Assembly: GCA_003008705.1 (NCBI GenBank)
Contig: PDUO01000019.1
Location: 740,552-804,551 of the forward strand
DNA length: 64,000 nt
Reading direction: 5' to 3'
Source: Pezicula radicicola
Lineage: Eukaryota > Ascomycota > Leotiomycetes > Helotiales > Dermateaceae
Part shown: positions 1-11,832 of the stretch, in pieces
Layout of the letters: each line of letters begins with the position of its first letter
Position numbering within the stretch: position 1 is the stretch's first letter
Notes under the pieces: generated by a model
Told to the model about the DNA's origin: nothing
The model's input: the letters and a program-made list of their open reading frames with translations, nothing else
Database searches by the model: none
Position numbers and translations under genes: made by a program

Positions 1-86
1 AGCACAAAGGCTTTGGCAGGTATGCCTCTTACCTTAAACTTGATGAAGACTTTGGCTCATGAAGAAATAGAGCACTTGGACTCGGC

Positions 87-715
87 ATGGTCGATATTCT
101 GGTTGGACCTCTGAACGAGCCGGTTCGAGTACACAGGAACCTACTCTGCTTTAAAGTCCCCTATTTCCACAGCATGTTCAATAGACGTTCGAAGGAGCTC
201 CTGAACAGACTTTCAACCTACCTAATGAGGATCCTGCTTCCTTTGACTTACTAGTTGAGTGGGTATATGCTGGAACACTTCCACCAAATAACGACATAAC
301 GGGAGAAATACTCATCAAGCTTTATGGCCTGGCTGCAAAAATGCATCTTTCATCTTTGATGAACCAGACTATGACGTATCTCGTCGAAGTCTACGTCTTA
401 GCGCAATTTCTCCCAGGCGAAGAAGACGTTAATGTCGCATATCAAGTCACCAGTCCTCAATCTCCACTGCGCACTTTCATGGCAAGAAGTCTGATATATG
501 TGACGAAGATGGGGAAGTACAACATATCGTACAGGGATGGTTGGCCTTCGGCACTAGTTGGAAAGATGATGAGCCAGAACGAAGAATTATGTACTGATAT
601 TGTCACGGAGCTGCGGTTTCGGACCTCACATGCAAACAAACCGACGGATGATGATATCTGTGAGTACCACGTCCATACTGAGGACGAGGAGTGTATTTTT
701 GGTCTAAATCTATAA
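87..715 (+). pseudogene. BTB/POZ-domain protein, frameshifted
   Basis: The sequence reads as a fungal BTB/POZ protein of the short type that lacks an obvious second domain. From the ATG at 87 the frame gives VRVHRNLLCFKVPYFHSMFN, the BTB core, then leaves homology near 187. The next frame picks up at 188 with EGAPEQTF, then LLVEWVYAGTLPP, and runs to the stop at 713-715 through a helical region (LYGLAAKMHLSSLMN). The join needs one missing base around 187/188, too short a gap for an intron. An in-frame stop lies at 60-62, so the start may also be incomplete. BTB domains mediate protein-protein contacts, often as Cullin-3 adaptors; the partner is unknown. A base-calling error rather than a mutation cannot be excluded. 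Confidence 0.6.
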
Positions 716-1716
716 ATAAAAGCAAGAAAGGAAATTGATCCGCTACTGGAAGTACTAGAGTTACGTAACAGAACAAAGTATCTTCCCTTGCTTAGTGCAT
801 CTCTTGCTACTCTTATCCTCGGCAATCACCTTAAGTTCTAAATCATGCCAATACTATTATACATCTTTCTGAGCTTTAAACTTTCTAATCTATCAGCGAA
901 AGCTACTGAGACTTGTTTACTAAGTTAGAAGGATAGGGCAATGCAGTAAGATTACGAACACTGCAATAGAAGATTCTGCAGTAGAGATTTTTATTCGGGA
1001 CAGCTTAAGAGAAATTTGGGTATTTTTAGTTTTGAGCAAATATCACTGAAGAGGCCAATCACTTTTTCGCAGTTCAATAAAGGAATTTGAAATAATACCA
1101 CTGGATATGAAGGTCTTCATTTTAATTGTATTTGAACGAAGTGCGCCAAAACTCTAGAGCCAGCTGTTGTGAGTGTGAATTTCTAACGTTAAGTATGCAT
1201 ATTTGGAGTGATATGGAGCGACGTATATCCCTAAGAACATATCATTCCACTATTCTTCTATTTAAAGAAAGTCATTTGAGCTGAATAGTAACACTACTCA
1301 AGGCACAGAAGTGATTAAGTTGCTTGATTTGAAGGACTGGAACATGAGTCAGTATCTTAGATTGGAACTGAAGGCGCTCGCTTAAGGATTATGCTTTTAG
1401 GTACTGATTCCTAATCTTATTGATTCTAATCAGTCTTGTGTGAATCATTGAATCAATCTCAGCGAAAATTTGATCGAAGTACCTTCTGGTTGAGTCTTGA
1501 CTTCTTACTTAACTAACCAAGAGCATTTGTTGAACAGAGTTAGGTACGGGGGCCTATTATATTTCATAATTCGACAACCGGGGAAATGAATTTCATCCGT
1601 ATATAAACCCATGATTGTCAGAAGCTCAATGTTGGGAAATGAGATTTAATCAACCACAGGGCATACATATTACCAGCTAAGATAAAAACAACTCTTAAGC
1701 TACTTTATAAGCACGC
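716..1716. other. Intergenic, no gene recognised
   Basis: About 1 kb of AT-rich sequence between the BTB relic and the 3' end of the MFS gene. I see no coding stretch, repeat or RNA gene in it. Confidence 0.5.
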
Positions 1717-3850
1717 TCAAGAAGAAGAAGTACCCTTAACGTCAACAACCCCAGCACTCTTCTTATGATCCACAGGAAACTCAGTATCGGAAGCCTGTTC
1801 ACTATCCTCACCCTCCACTCCCGCCTCGCCCTGAATCTCAGCAGCAAAAGCAACTCGTTTAGGTCTTGTAACAATAAATTAGCATTCTTCTTTACCAACA
1901 CCAAGAAAAGAGAGGTTTCCAAAGGCAATAAAAACTTACAGGAGATATCGAACGTCGACATAGCGTAGGATACAAGTCATGATAATAACCAGAACCCAAC
2001 AGGCAAGTGCAGACTGCCAGCCGTATTTATCTGTAAATTTATGATTAGTAGCAGCTTCGGCGAAGAAAGATTAAGGCAAGAGGGATAAGACTTACAGTAT
2101 GGTGCTTGTACAGCTGGCCAAACCAGAACCTGACTCCAAGCTGCTACTGAATAATACCCAGCAATAGCAACGCCTACAATCAAAGATCTCGCTTCTGGAT
2201 CTTGAGGGATACTGAAGAGACAACAGTTAGATAAGATGATCAGCCAAGGGGTGTACAAATAAAACTTACAGGTCAGAAAGCCAAGACATGATCAGTGGTG
2301 CCGTACCAAGAGCCAAGTACGAAATAAAGTAACTGGCATAAGCAGCCGACAACGCAACAGACTCAGGATGTCTAGTCCAGATACTCATAATAATGCAAGG
2401 AATCAGGCCAATGACAGCCTGAGCAACAATCAAAGTCCATCTAGTCCCAAAGTAATCAGACAGTAAAGCCCAAATCCAAACGAATACAACTTGAATAGCA
2501 CCACCGCCTATAGGAATAGCATTAACCTGAGATGTAGTCCAAGTCTTGGTTCCATCGGCGTTTTTAAGAGACTTGAGGAAGAGGGAGAAATATGAGTAGC
2601 CGTATGATCCGAGTACACAGGCTATGTAGAGGATTGCTACGAAGTAGACTACCCAAGATTGGAATGTACGTTTTGCGCCTGCCCAAGTCATCTTTTTGGG
2701 TTCGGCTCGGTTGTGGCGTACTAATCTTTCCATGGCCATTTCTGCGTGTTGTTTGTTGAACCAGAAGGCTCGGGGATTGGGGTTGTTTGGAAGGTCGGGA
2801 AGCATGACAAAGCCGGCGAAGCCCCAAACTACTGTTATTATGGCGTTGATTACGAATAACCATCTAGGTTACTTGTAAGTTAAGGGTTTCTTTACGGGAA
2901 GGAGATTTGAGGTTTACTTACCTCCAACCTGCTAAACCAGCTGAGCCGTCAAGAGTTTCGATGACGGCAACTTGAAGAGCTCCAGACATCATACCTCCAA
3001 TTGCTTGACAAGAGTGATAGAAACCCATACGTTTTGCAAGCTCAGTAGGAGTATACCAATGCACTGCAGTCTATTAGAATTGTTTCCTAGAAAAAAATGA
3101 AAAATGAAAAACACTTACTGAAGAGAGTCATCATTCCCGGCCAAGCAGAACTCTCACAAAGCCCAAGAAATACGCGAAGGATGTAAACCTGCTTCGCATT
3201 CTTGGTCATGGCAATCAAACCAGTCATTAATCCCCAAAGTATTTCAAGACCTGGTAGCCAGTAACTTGGCCGAACATAGGTCAAGATGATCTGAGATGGA
3301 ATCAACATGATACAGTAGGCGACATTGAACCAAGTGGTAAAGCTAAGATCTTGTTAGTTTCACAAACAGTAAATCTATGATAGGAGGTAACGTACTAGTT
3401 CAACTCGTTTCCGACCAAGTTAAGATCCTCTTTCATGCCTGAGACATAAGCATTGTTGATATTCTGCTGATCAAGATACTTGATGACTAGATCACCAAAA
3501 TGTTAGCTAAACCCTCTTATTAGGAACTCTGGAGTGAATATACCTTGCGAAATACATCCAAAAGTCATTAAAAAGATATCGAGTCGATAAACAAGACTCT
3601 TTTCGACATCAGTCCGCTCATGATGCTTTACAAGTGCCGAGCGGCCAAAGGACCCGAAAGAAACCATCTCTACAGTTCTATCCAACCCTTCAGAAAGTCA
3701 GTAACAAATGTACAACACCGGAAAAACTAAGACAACTTACTTGTGATCAACGTCAGAAAAGAAGAGGAAGAGAGAAAAGTTTTCTCTCTTGGTCGCCTCA
3801 AATAATATATATAATTTCACGGCTAAACGCCTATCGTCAGCAGCGGGCAT
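1717..3850 (-). CDS. MFS transporter, pantothenate/vitamin (Fen2/Liz1/Vht1) type
   Basis: A plasma-membrane major facilitator of the anion:cation symporter group, which carries carboxylates or vitamins with protons. The sequence shows the family's first helix ([19 protein letters not shown]), the loop and third helix ([34 protein letters not shown]) and the central loop LPDLPNNP; the C-tail is acidic and ends at the TGA at 1717-1719. At least five short introns are needed. The start is uncertain. An exon at 3741-3850 (MPAADD..., donor GTAAGT at 3740) splices in frame to AACTGTAGAG at 3677, but translation could begin at the downstream ATG in MVSFGSFG. It is divergently transcribed from the flavoenzyme gene at 4197, so shared control and a shared substrate pathway are plausible. 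The substrate is not decided by sequence. Confidence 0.85.
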
Positions 3851-4196
3851 TGCGTGAATGAATTGGGTGAATCGTGCACGATAAGCCAAGACCCCGACCT
3901 CCAGTACGTGCCTCTTTCGGGAGAAACAACCACTGGTTTAAAATGTTTCCCGCGGGCAGTGATCGTATCCCACTCTTGCTTTTCTAGAGAAAATTGTGGG
4001 AGGTCGAAGCGAGATATCGGGCGGCCAACGGCATCTGATCGGTATTACCGCTTCCTTCAACGACGACATAAGAGAATAATATCTGCTTCCTTACAACTAC
4101 TCAGTATTACAGATACGATTATCTGTCTTGGCCACTTTATTTTGATTTGAAAAATACAGACATACAAATTGCATTATATCACATACATCGCCAATC
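3851..4196. promoter_or_regulatory. Divergent promoter region
   Basis: The 346 bases separate two divergently transcribed genes, an MFS transporter and a DAO-family oxidoreductase, and must hold both promoters. CGG/CCG triplets, the half-sites of Zn2Cys6 regulators, occur near 4018-4055, for example within gggcggccaacggc and ctgatcgg. No precise operator can be assigned. Confidence 0.5.
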
Positions 4197-5744
4197 ATGA
4201 TAGCAGCAAACCAAGACATGGCAACTCCACAACCAGGAACAACACCACCAATCTCCAATCCAGGTCTAAGTTACTGGCAAAGAACCACAAGAGGATTTCC
4301 ACATCTAAATGCGAATCAATATACTCCAGTTCCTTCGACTTCAAAATACGTTGTTATAGGATCCGGAATCGCAGGCGCTCTTACTGCTTTTGAACTCTTG
4401 GAATCTGGCATTGAGGGAAAGGATGTCGTAATGTTGGAGGCACGTGAAGCTGCTTCTGGTGCCAGTGGGAGAAATGCTGGACATGTTCGGCCTGGTAAGT
4501 TACCCTTCTATTCCTTTCAAGAAAAAGCAAATAGGGAAACCGAAGTTGAGGAAGAAAAAGAAGAGTACATTAACGTCAACTAGATTCCTTCCGAGGCTTC
4601 GTAGCCTACTCCCGGATTCACGGCCCAGAACAAGCCGTAAAAATAATCCAAAACGAACGACTAGTCCTCCAAAAAGTCGACGAGTTTGTCCGCAAAAACA
4701 ACGTCTCTTGTGACTTCAACCTAACGACAACATTCGACGTATGCATGACCCAAGAATTCGCAACCTACGAAGCCGAATGTCTAGAAGCATACAAGAAAGC
4801 CGGTGGAGATATCTCACATATAAAATTCTATGAAGGTGAACAAGCAAAAGAAGTAACTAGAGTCAAAGATGCAGTTACCGCTTATGAATGGCCAGCTGGA
4901 TCAAGTCATCCTGCTAAACTTGCACAATGGCTTCTTAATTCTGTTATTGAGAGGGGAGGTAGATTGTTTACTCATTGTCCTGCTTTGAAGATTAGTAAAG
5001 CAGAGAATCAAGATGGTTTATGGGGTATTGAAACTCCTAGGGGTACATTAACAACAGACACGATTATTCATTGTACGAATGCTCACGCTGCCCTCTTACT
5101 ACCTCAACTATCAACTCACATAACACCCAACCGAGCACAAGCACACACCATAATCCCATCTCCCCAATTGTCGGGCTCCAATCTCCTCAAAAGTACATTA
5201 TCACTACGATACAGCTTAACGCATTTCTATTCTGTGATTCAACGGCAAAATGATGGGACGATTGTTCTTGGTGTTTCGAGATCTAATCCGACGTTAAGTG
5301 CTGAGACGCTTGCTGAGAGGGTTAGCGTTGATGATCGGGGGTTTAATGACGAGATTGCTAAGGATGCTTTGGTACAATGGGGGAAGTTATTTCCTGAGGT
5401 GGACAAGGAGAGGGTTGTTGTGCATGGTGAGGGTTTGGATCATGCTTGGACTGGCACTATAGCTATGACGCCTGATTCTGTACCGTTTGTGGGTGGCATT
5501 GAAGACTTACCTGGACAGTTTGTTTGTGTTGGATTTAATGGCCACGGTAAGCCTGTTGCATCCATTTTTAAATGTCGAGTCATTCTAACGTCACTTAGGA
5601 ATGGCAAGAATATTTACTTGCGCACCTGGCGTAGTCAAGCTAGTACTTGGAAAGGACTGGAGCGAGACTGGCCTACCTGAGTGTTTTCAAATCAGCAACA
5701 GCAGGTTATCGAGAGTTGTTGACCCAACTAAGTCAGTCTGGTAG
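4197..5744 (+). CDS. FAD-dependent oxidoreductase, DAO family
   Basis: A flavoenzyme of the D-amino-acid oxidase/glycine oxidase/PuuB fold (Pfam DAO) that oxidises an amine or amino acid using FAD. Three exons (4197-4494, 4584-5546, 5599-5744) give about 468 residues. The N-terminal Rossmann motif YVVIGSGIAGALTAFELL lies near residue 52, followed by MLEAREAASGASGRNAGH, the flavin-contact segment typical of the family. Near the C-terminus WTGTIAMTPDSVPFVGG and the nucleotide-binding GFNGHGM complete the FAD site; the latter spans intron 2. No signal peptide is evident, so it is probably cytosolic or peroxisomal; the C-terminal residues (KSVW) are not a classical PTS1. Transporter genes on both sides suggest import and oxidation of a nitrogenous compound. 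The exact substrate is unknown. Confidence 0.88.
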
Positions 5745-5811
5745 ACTAAAAGTTGAAATCAAACAAGAATAAAAATGATTCTACATGGTAAGAGCTATGA
5801 AATTGCATCCT

Positions 5812-7697
5812 TCAATAAATATACACAAACTCGTCGTTCTTACGATCCGTCAACTCGAACTCATGCTCACTTGGTCCATCCGGATCAATACCAGTAAAGT
5901 TATCATCCATCGAAACATCATGAATGACAGCTTTCTTCCCGGCTGCTACTCTCTTCTTTGTATGTAACTTATTCAATACCATCAGATCAGCAACCTGGAT
6001 CAGAACCACCGCCGCAAGCGTCACGAAAATGGCGAGAACGGCGCGAAGACCGGGATGGTAACTAGGCGCATCTACCGAGTTGAACAAGAGAGGTCCGATG
6101 ATATTTCCAGCGCTACTGCCTGCCATGTATAGTGACATGGTAATCGATTTTTTCGTTGTACCAGCCGTATTTCCCACAATCCAGGAAACGATCAACGGGT
6201 TACTGCCGAATAGAAAAGCGAGGAAGTAATAACCAACTAGAAGTCCACCCAGATTGTGCCGTGGGAGCACATAGAGAAGCGCTGCACCAATAATGACTGG
6301 AATGACAAGAGCGACGAGAACAGCCGACTTGAGCTTTGCCTTCTGTGCTGCATATGAAGAGAGGAGGATTACGATAATCTGTACAGCTCCGAATGGCATG
6401 TTCAGTAATGAAGTGATATAGTTATCGTATCCAAGTCCATTGAGAATTAGTGGGCCAAAGGTATTGGTAACACTAGCTCCGATGTTAACTAGAAGTGACA
6501 TTCCAATCCAGAGATAAGTCTTTGGCTCAATCAGAACTTCGAAGGCCTGGTCCCATTTGAATTCGCGTGAACCGATACCGGTTTGGTTTGCTCGTAGACG
6601 TTCAACTGCTTGTGCGCGCTCATTCTCGGTTAGGAATCGAGCGGTTGTTACGCCGTTGTCGAGTTTCCAGTAAACAAATGGGGCGGTTATGATGGTAACA
6701 AGCCCGACGAAGAGAAATATTCTGATAGTTGTTTAGTAGGTGCTCCAAAGAAGAAATTAAAAGAGGAGTTACATTTGCCAGGAGTATATACTTCCAGACG
6801 TAATGTGGCCTAAAGCATATGAGAGCAGAGCAGCCGCAATAGTCGCTGCTCCATTCGTGCCATACCACGCTGCAACTCGAATAGGCTAATTAAGGGTCAG
6901 TTTGACTGTCCAGAAAAAAAAAAGGTGCAGTCTGGAGCCGAAAAGTTTAAAGGAGCAAGCTTCAATCTTGCACAATGACTCGAAACGAAAAGTGTTCTCG
7001 GAAACTACGCACCTGTTCCGCACGGCGATACCACTGACTCGTAATAACACTAAACAGAGGAATACAACCTCCCTCAAAAAGTCCCAGAAAGAACCTTGAA
7101 GCCATCAATCCAGAATAGTTATGAGAAGCAGCCATAGCAGCCTGTGCAACACCCCAGCCAAGTACAAGGACAGGCATCAGAACCCGATGTGGTACTTTCA
7201 CGATCAAAATAGATGAGAAGGGTTGCCACACCAGCTGAGCGATAGGTGCAATTGAGCCGACCATTGAATATTGATTACCAACTAGGTGTGTATCAGTTTT
7301 CAAACCGAAAACTGCGCCGTAACCTAATACGCTTTTATCGAGAATCTATGCGAGATGAGGTCAGGACATCGAATCAAAATTATCGTCATCTCTATTCAAC
7401 CACATACCTGTAGGAAATAGACCCAGACAAGAATCACGAGAATCACTTTATCGGTTTTTCTTCTGATTGTCTTATTCTACGATTGAAAAGTGTCAGTATG
7501 TGTATTTTTCTTGATCGTAAAAAACGACGCGCGGCCCTTATACGTACGTCTTGCTCTGTGAGCTCAACACGCTGCAAATGATTGGCGTCTGTATCTTGTC
7601 TGGAAGACTTCTCGACATCTTCTACATAGTCGATATTGGATTTGCCAATTGAAGATTGGCCCTGTGATCCAGTCGTAATTGCTTTGAAGATCCCCAT
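5812..7697 (-). CDS. MFS transporter, allantoate permease (Dal5) type
   Basis: A second anion:cation-symporter MFS protein. The predicted protein starts MGIFKAITTG at the ATG at 7697. It has an N-terminal cytosolic region, then LDKSVLGYGAVFGLK (helix 1 and loop), SRFFLGLFEGGCIPLFS (helix 4 and loop), VYWKLDN and EREFKW-like central loop sequence (REFKWDQAF), and a C-terminal half with LINGLGYDN-like text (LNGLGYDNYITSLLNMPFG). At least five short introns are present, with good donors such as GTACGT and GTATGT. It ends at the TGA at 5812-5814, only 68 bases from the convergent flavoenzyme gene. Family members import ureides, dipeptides or aromatic carboxylates. Together with the neighbouring oxidase and regulator it probably forms a scavenging module; the substrate is inferred only by context. 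Confidence 0.88.
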
Positions 7698-7917
7698 GTT
7701 GCGACAGAATGGGGTCTCAGGGCAGAGCGCGAATGTGGAGTGAGTGAATTGTCTATGGGTGAAAATATCCCGGAGCCCAACGATAACAATCAGGATGGAG
7801 CAATGAAAGCTCACAACATCGAGGATGCCCTGCTTATATGTTGTAATTTTGTTGATGGACCTCCTCTCCTCCCTGCCCTGTATTTCCCTTGTACAACCCC
7901 TGTTGGGCCACCCTCAT

Positions 7918-8056
7918 TTACCGTCGGCTACTGACTCCCCGACCTCTTGGCATCTATCTTGGCGATATAGTTGGGGGGGAAGCTTCCCCAGATTGCTGAA
8001 TCAAACCCCCACACTCGGTTATTGAACTTCCCTCTTTGGCTGTTGCCGTCGGCTAT
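7918..8056. promoter_or_regulatory. Repeated CCGTCGG motif upstream of the MFS gene
   Basis: The palindrome-like heptamer CCGTCGG occurs at 7921-7927 and 8046-8052, each followed by GGCTAYTGA-type sequence (14 bases with one mismatch). CCG/CGG pairs are the recognition format of Zn2Cys6 regulators, and one is encoded next door (8349-10794). The sites lie 224 and 349 bases upstream of the MFS start. Function is inferred. Confidence 0.4.
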
Positions 8057-8348
8057 TGAAAAATAAAAAGGTCTAATGCAGGCATCGGGACATTATTCTG
8101 TACGTGTATGTACAAAAGATTCGGGGATCTTGCACGACAATTGGTAGTCGATGGTTCAATTGACTGATTTGAATATGTCGACTTCATGGACTTAGTAGCA
8201 TCTTCTCTGTTTCCGCAAGAAAAAAACTGAAAGCAACCAGTAACTGGAAAGCAATTGCCGTCGACTTCAAATTTGGGGAGTTGAACAGGTTAAGGTTAGG
8301 GTTATCTGTATATACGGTACATAAGGACCTAGTTTTAGTAAGATTGCA

Positions 8349-10794
8349 TTAAAACAACCGATTCATATCTTCTCCCTCAGCCCACCCAATATCATTCCAG
8401 TCGCCCGCCATATTCATAAACTGCGTATATCCATCAACAGCAAACCCAGCCTCTTGATCACCCATAACCAATTCACCAACAGCTTGTATATCCAACCAAG
8501 AAAAATCATCCTGTTGATTATACGGCGCAGTTGGTCGTGATGGCGTTGTCACGAAACCATTAGGGTCCGGAACTGTTGTAGTGTTGTTGTCAATTGGATT
8601 ACTGCTATCCTTTCTTTGCCACAGACGTTCTAGGAGTTGGGAATATCTTGAGCTGAAATCATCTGGCCGGACGCTGGCTTTTTGGAGCCGATGGATCACA
8701 TCGTTGATAAGTTGTCTGATCCCTAGCTTTTCTTGGGAACCCAGAACTTCGAATGACCATGCCTAGAACAGTGTCAGAGATGAAATTCAGAAATCAAAAG
8801 GGTGAGAAGTACTTTGTAGAGAAATACGGCTGAATTAACGCAATATCTACAAGTAATCAGTACGAGTAACTTTTCTAAATAGAATTACTTACAAGGAGAA
8901 TTTTAAAGGCAAGTACCTGAGACATGTTTCTGCCTCAATGTAACTATTCACAATGCTGAGAAGTGACTTTGCAGCATCTACCGATTCATAAATGAATCGT
9001 GCATCTGGCATTGAAGCGACACCATTATGAGGAATCTCGATGTTACCAGAGGAGCTTTGTGTTCTCGAAGCAACTCCCCGCGAGACAGTCGCTTGAAATG
9101 CATAAGCGTTTGTATAAAGTCTGAGATACTCATAAGACATCTGTAGTGTTGCCTTGATATTCGGCGGGCCTGTGGTATTTAGTAATTTGGTATAGTACAA
9201 CAACTAGACGTCTGAAGAAGTCTTACATCCCAGTGTTAACCAGATAGATTTCCATGATACTATCGCACTTCTGAAATCATCCACATACTTGACGTAATTC
9301 CCAGCAAGCATCAGCTTCATACTACTTCCCATACCAGAATAAAGGACGTCATGAACGTTACTAAACAACTGCGTCAGGTCTAAATTTGCCTGAAGAATAC
9401 TTGCATAATCTGTCTCATCTGGCGACTGTGGTTGAAGTGAAGGGAAATCATCAAAGGCCTGACGACCATGACGACCTATGCTCATAAGTCCCATCGGACC
9501 TCTCGACCAGAATGCACGACCGATTCGAGCTGATAGCTGTCTATCTGCTATGTAGCAAGCTAGAGAAAATTCAGTGCCAGGTCACTGTAGAAAATCGAAG
9601 TGCTCTTACCTTGCCAAGTTACTCTTCGCCTGTTAAAATGATTCGCCTTGTCCTCGTCATCATGCTTGATTGAAGTGCGGTCAAGCCCAAGAAAATACCC
9701 AATCCGCAATGCAAGTCCCACATGCATCCATGCAGCTCGATCTTCCTCACCACAGCCAACTGTCCTTGATTCGTTCAGAGAATCCTGCGGTTCCCACTCG
9801 GCCAAGAGTAGAAGTGCTTCCACGGCTTCCACCCCACATTTCTTGCCGGCTGAAAGCTTGGATACCAATTGATGCATGTAGTCCGAACAGTTACGAAGTA
9901 TTTGATCACCATTTGGCAGATCTCTTGCTGCAACAGTGATCATAGCCGTAAGAAGGTGGGGCTCCTGCGTAGCTAAAAATGGTAATGTGTCCGGCTCGAA
10001 AGACTTTCTTGGTACTATAGGAAGGTACGGATGATAATACTCTTTATATCTTCCCTGAATCAGCTTCTATAACAAGTTTAAAAGAGAAGAGACTAACCGA
10101 GCGACCAGCTGTAAGACCCGTGAGACAGTGAGCACACCTTGGGATACAAGTGGATACTGTAGCAGGCCATCATTCATAAAGAGAGCAGCGCCTTCATTCT
10201 GAGCTAAATTCATACCTCCACGACCTCTTGTTAGTCTATCATCCTCAGTAGCATGAGATATTTGCCCTGGACTGGTATAGGAATCAATCACTGCAGCATG
10301 GCTTAACAAATTCAAGGCATCTGATGTGCAATGAAGGTCTGTCGAGGCAATTGCTTCGTCGATATTCGGCGGAGAGGCACTATTAGGCGGGTGAAAAATA
10401 CTTCTCCCAGCTATTGGTTCTTGAGGAAAGACAGTCGTTGAATAGCTGCGAGTCTCTCTGCTATTTGTGGGTGGTGTTTGGCTATCACCATTTGTTCCCG
10501 GTATCCCAGACTGAAAAGAAGTAAGCCAAACTGCCTCAAATTTGAAAACTGACAATACTAACAAGCCCACGAACACGATATCCTCCACGTCTAGAAGTCG
10601 CAAGAACGCAACTTTCTCCGTCTTCTTGACATGCCTGGCATGGAGGCTCTCCCAAAGTGCCTCTATAAGTAAATATGGTCAAAACTCCTCTTAAACAGTG
10701 TAAGAAGGATATCGCCTTCAACTTACAGATTACACTTAGACTTTCGCTTGCGGCATCGAACACAGGCTATGGAAATACGTTTTTTCCCCAGCAT
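8349..10794 (-). CDS. Zn2Cys6 transcription factor with fungal-specific TF domain
   Basis: A nuclear regulator. The ATG at 10794 opens MLGKKRISIACVRCRKRKSKC, and after a short intron the cluster continues LGEPPCQACQEDGESC, giving Cys spacing 2-6-9-2-6 as expected for a binuclear zinc cluster. A Ser/Pro-rich linker follows, then the fungal middle homology region. It includes KEYYHPYLPIVP, ITVAARDLPNG, CSDYMHQLVSKL, LLLLAEWEP and AAWMHVGLALRIGYFLGLDR. The C-terminus (DDFSWLDIQAVGEL...) is acidic and may activate. About seven introns are needed; the interior ones are not all resolved. Its 5' end lies beside a copy of a dispersed repeat. Adjacency to two transporters and an oxidase makes it the likely local regulator. 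Confidence 0.85.
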
Positions 10795-10905
10795 CAATGC
10801 AGCGCCGGCAATTGAAGCAGGCAATTGAATTCAGGGGATACAATAATGATTTTGAAACAGCAATGGAAATGGGAGTTGGAAAAGCGCATCGGTTATCCCC
10901 ATAGA

Positions 10906-10951
10906 AAGCATTAGCCGCTTCCCCCGCAGCTAGTCGGTCTCTGACGGCATT
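10906..10951 (+). repeat. Dispersed repeat, copy A
   Basis: A roughly 45-base segment beginning gcattagccgcttccc closely matches 14006-14055, with small indels. It sits just upstream of the regulator gene start. It may be a fragment of a transposon end or a duplicated promoter piece. Confidence 0.55.
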
Positions 10952-10979
10952 TGGACCCCAGGTATACCCCGGTATCACC

Positions 10980-11776
10980 CCACACAGTACGTAGTATTAT
11001 ACGAATAGGGCCGAAGCCTACTAATCAAGAAGAACTTTCCTACTTCGATAAAGTTGTATAATAACTTGAGGTTAGGTAATTTATATTTTCCAAGAGCTAG
11101 TCCTCATAATAAGGAAAAGTTTATTTATGTTAAAGGTGTAAAAGAAAGAGGTAGTTAACCTTAACGAAACATACTTGCCTTTAATGCTAGTAACTCTGAA
11201 CATAAACTGTTTTAAAGTGCATTATCTCTATCTTACTTGGTATAGTAAAATCTTAAACACTGTCCCCTAATGCCGTACTAGGTGCCTATATATAAACATT
11301 ATAATTCGTTTCTAAAGCTTAGCTTATAAAATATCATCTATTCTAGGTTAAATCCCTCAACATTCCTTTGCCTTGTTTAACTACAATGTTATCACCCATA
11401 TACCCTACACTGAAATTCATTTACATAACACAGCTTAGCATACGGCCTCTTTATTATATAACTAGCAGACCTAGCCTCTCTAATAGTCTCTTGTCCTATC
11501 TCGCATGCAATCATTCTTCCCTATCCTTTTATCTATTTCTCTGGCAGCCTCCTCCAGCCTAACACAATACTGCCAATTTGTTCTAGCCGTGTTATCTTCC
11601 TTCAGATTTCTTAGATATTAGGCTAAACTCGTGGTTTCTATAGCCTAAAATTTTAACCCTACTCATCCGAAAGTATAGAGTATCTAGAATAGACTATCTA
11701 GAAGTGCTTAAGAAAGTGCAATTATAGAGAAAAGGATTCTTGTCAGCACACGCTAAATATTCTTTAAATTTCAATT
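10980..11776. other. AT-rich TA-laden spacer
   Basis: About 800 bases rich in TA-containing words with no open frame of interest. The texture resembles old repeat DNA altered by repeat-induced point mutation, but no parent element is recognisable. Confidence 0.4.
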
Positions 11777-11832
11777 TCAGATGACATATACAAGAACAGA
11801 TATTCCAACAATCAATGCAAGTTTCAGTACAT

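Noticed and set aside
8285..8310. Telomere-like text (ttaaggttagggttatc)
   Set aside because: Only one TTAGGG-like unit is present; it is not an array and lies within a gene-flanking spacer.
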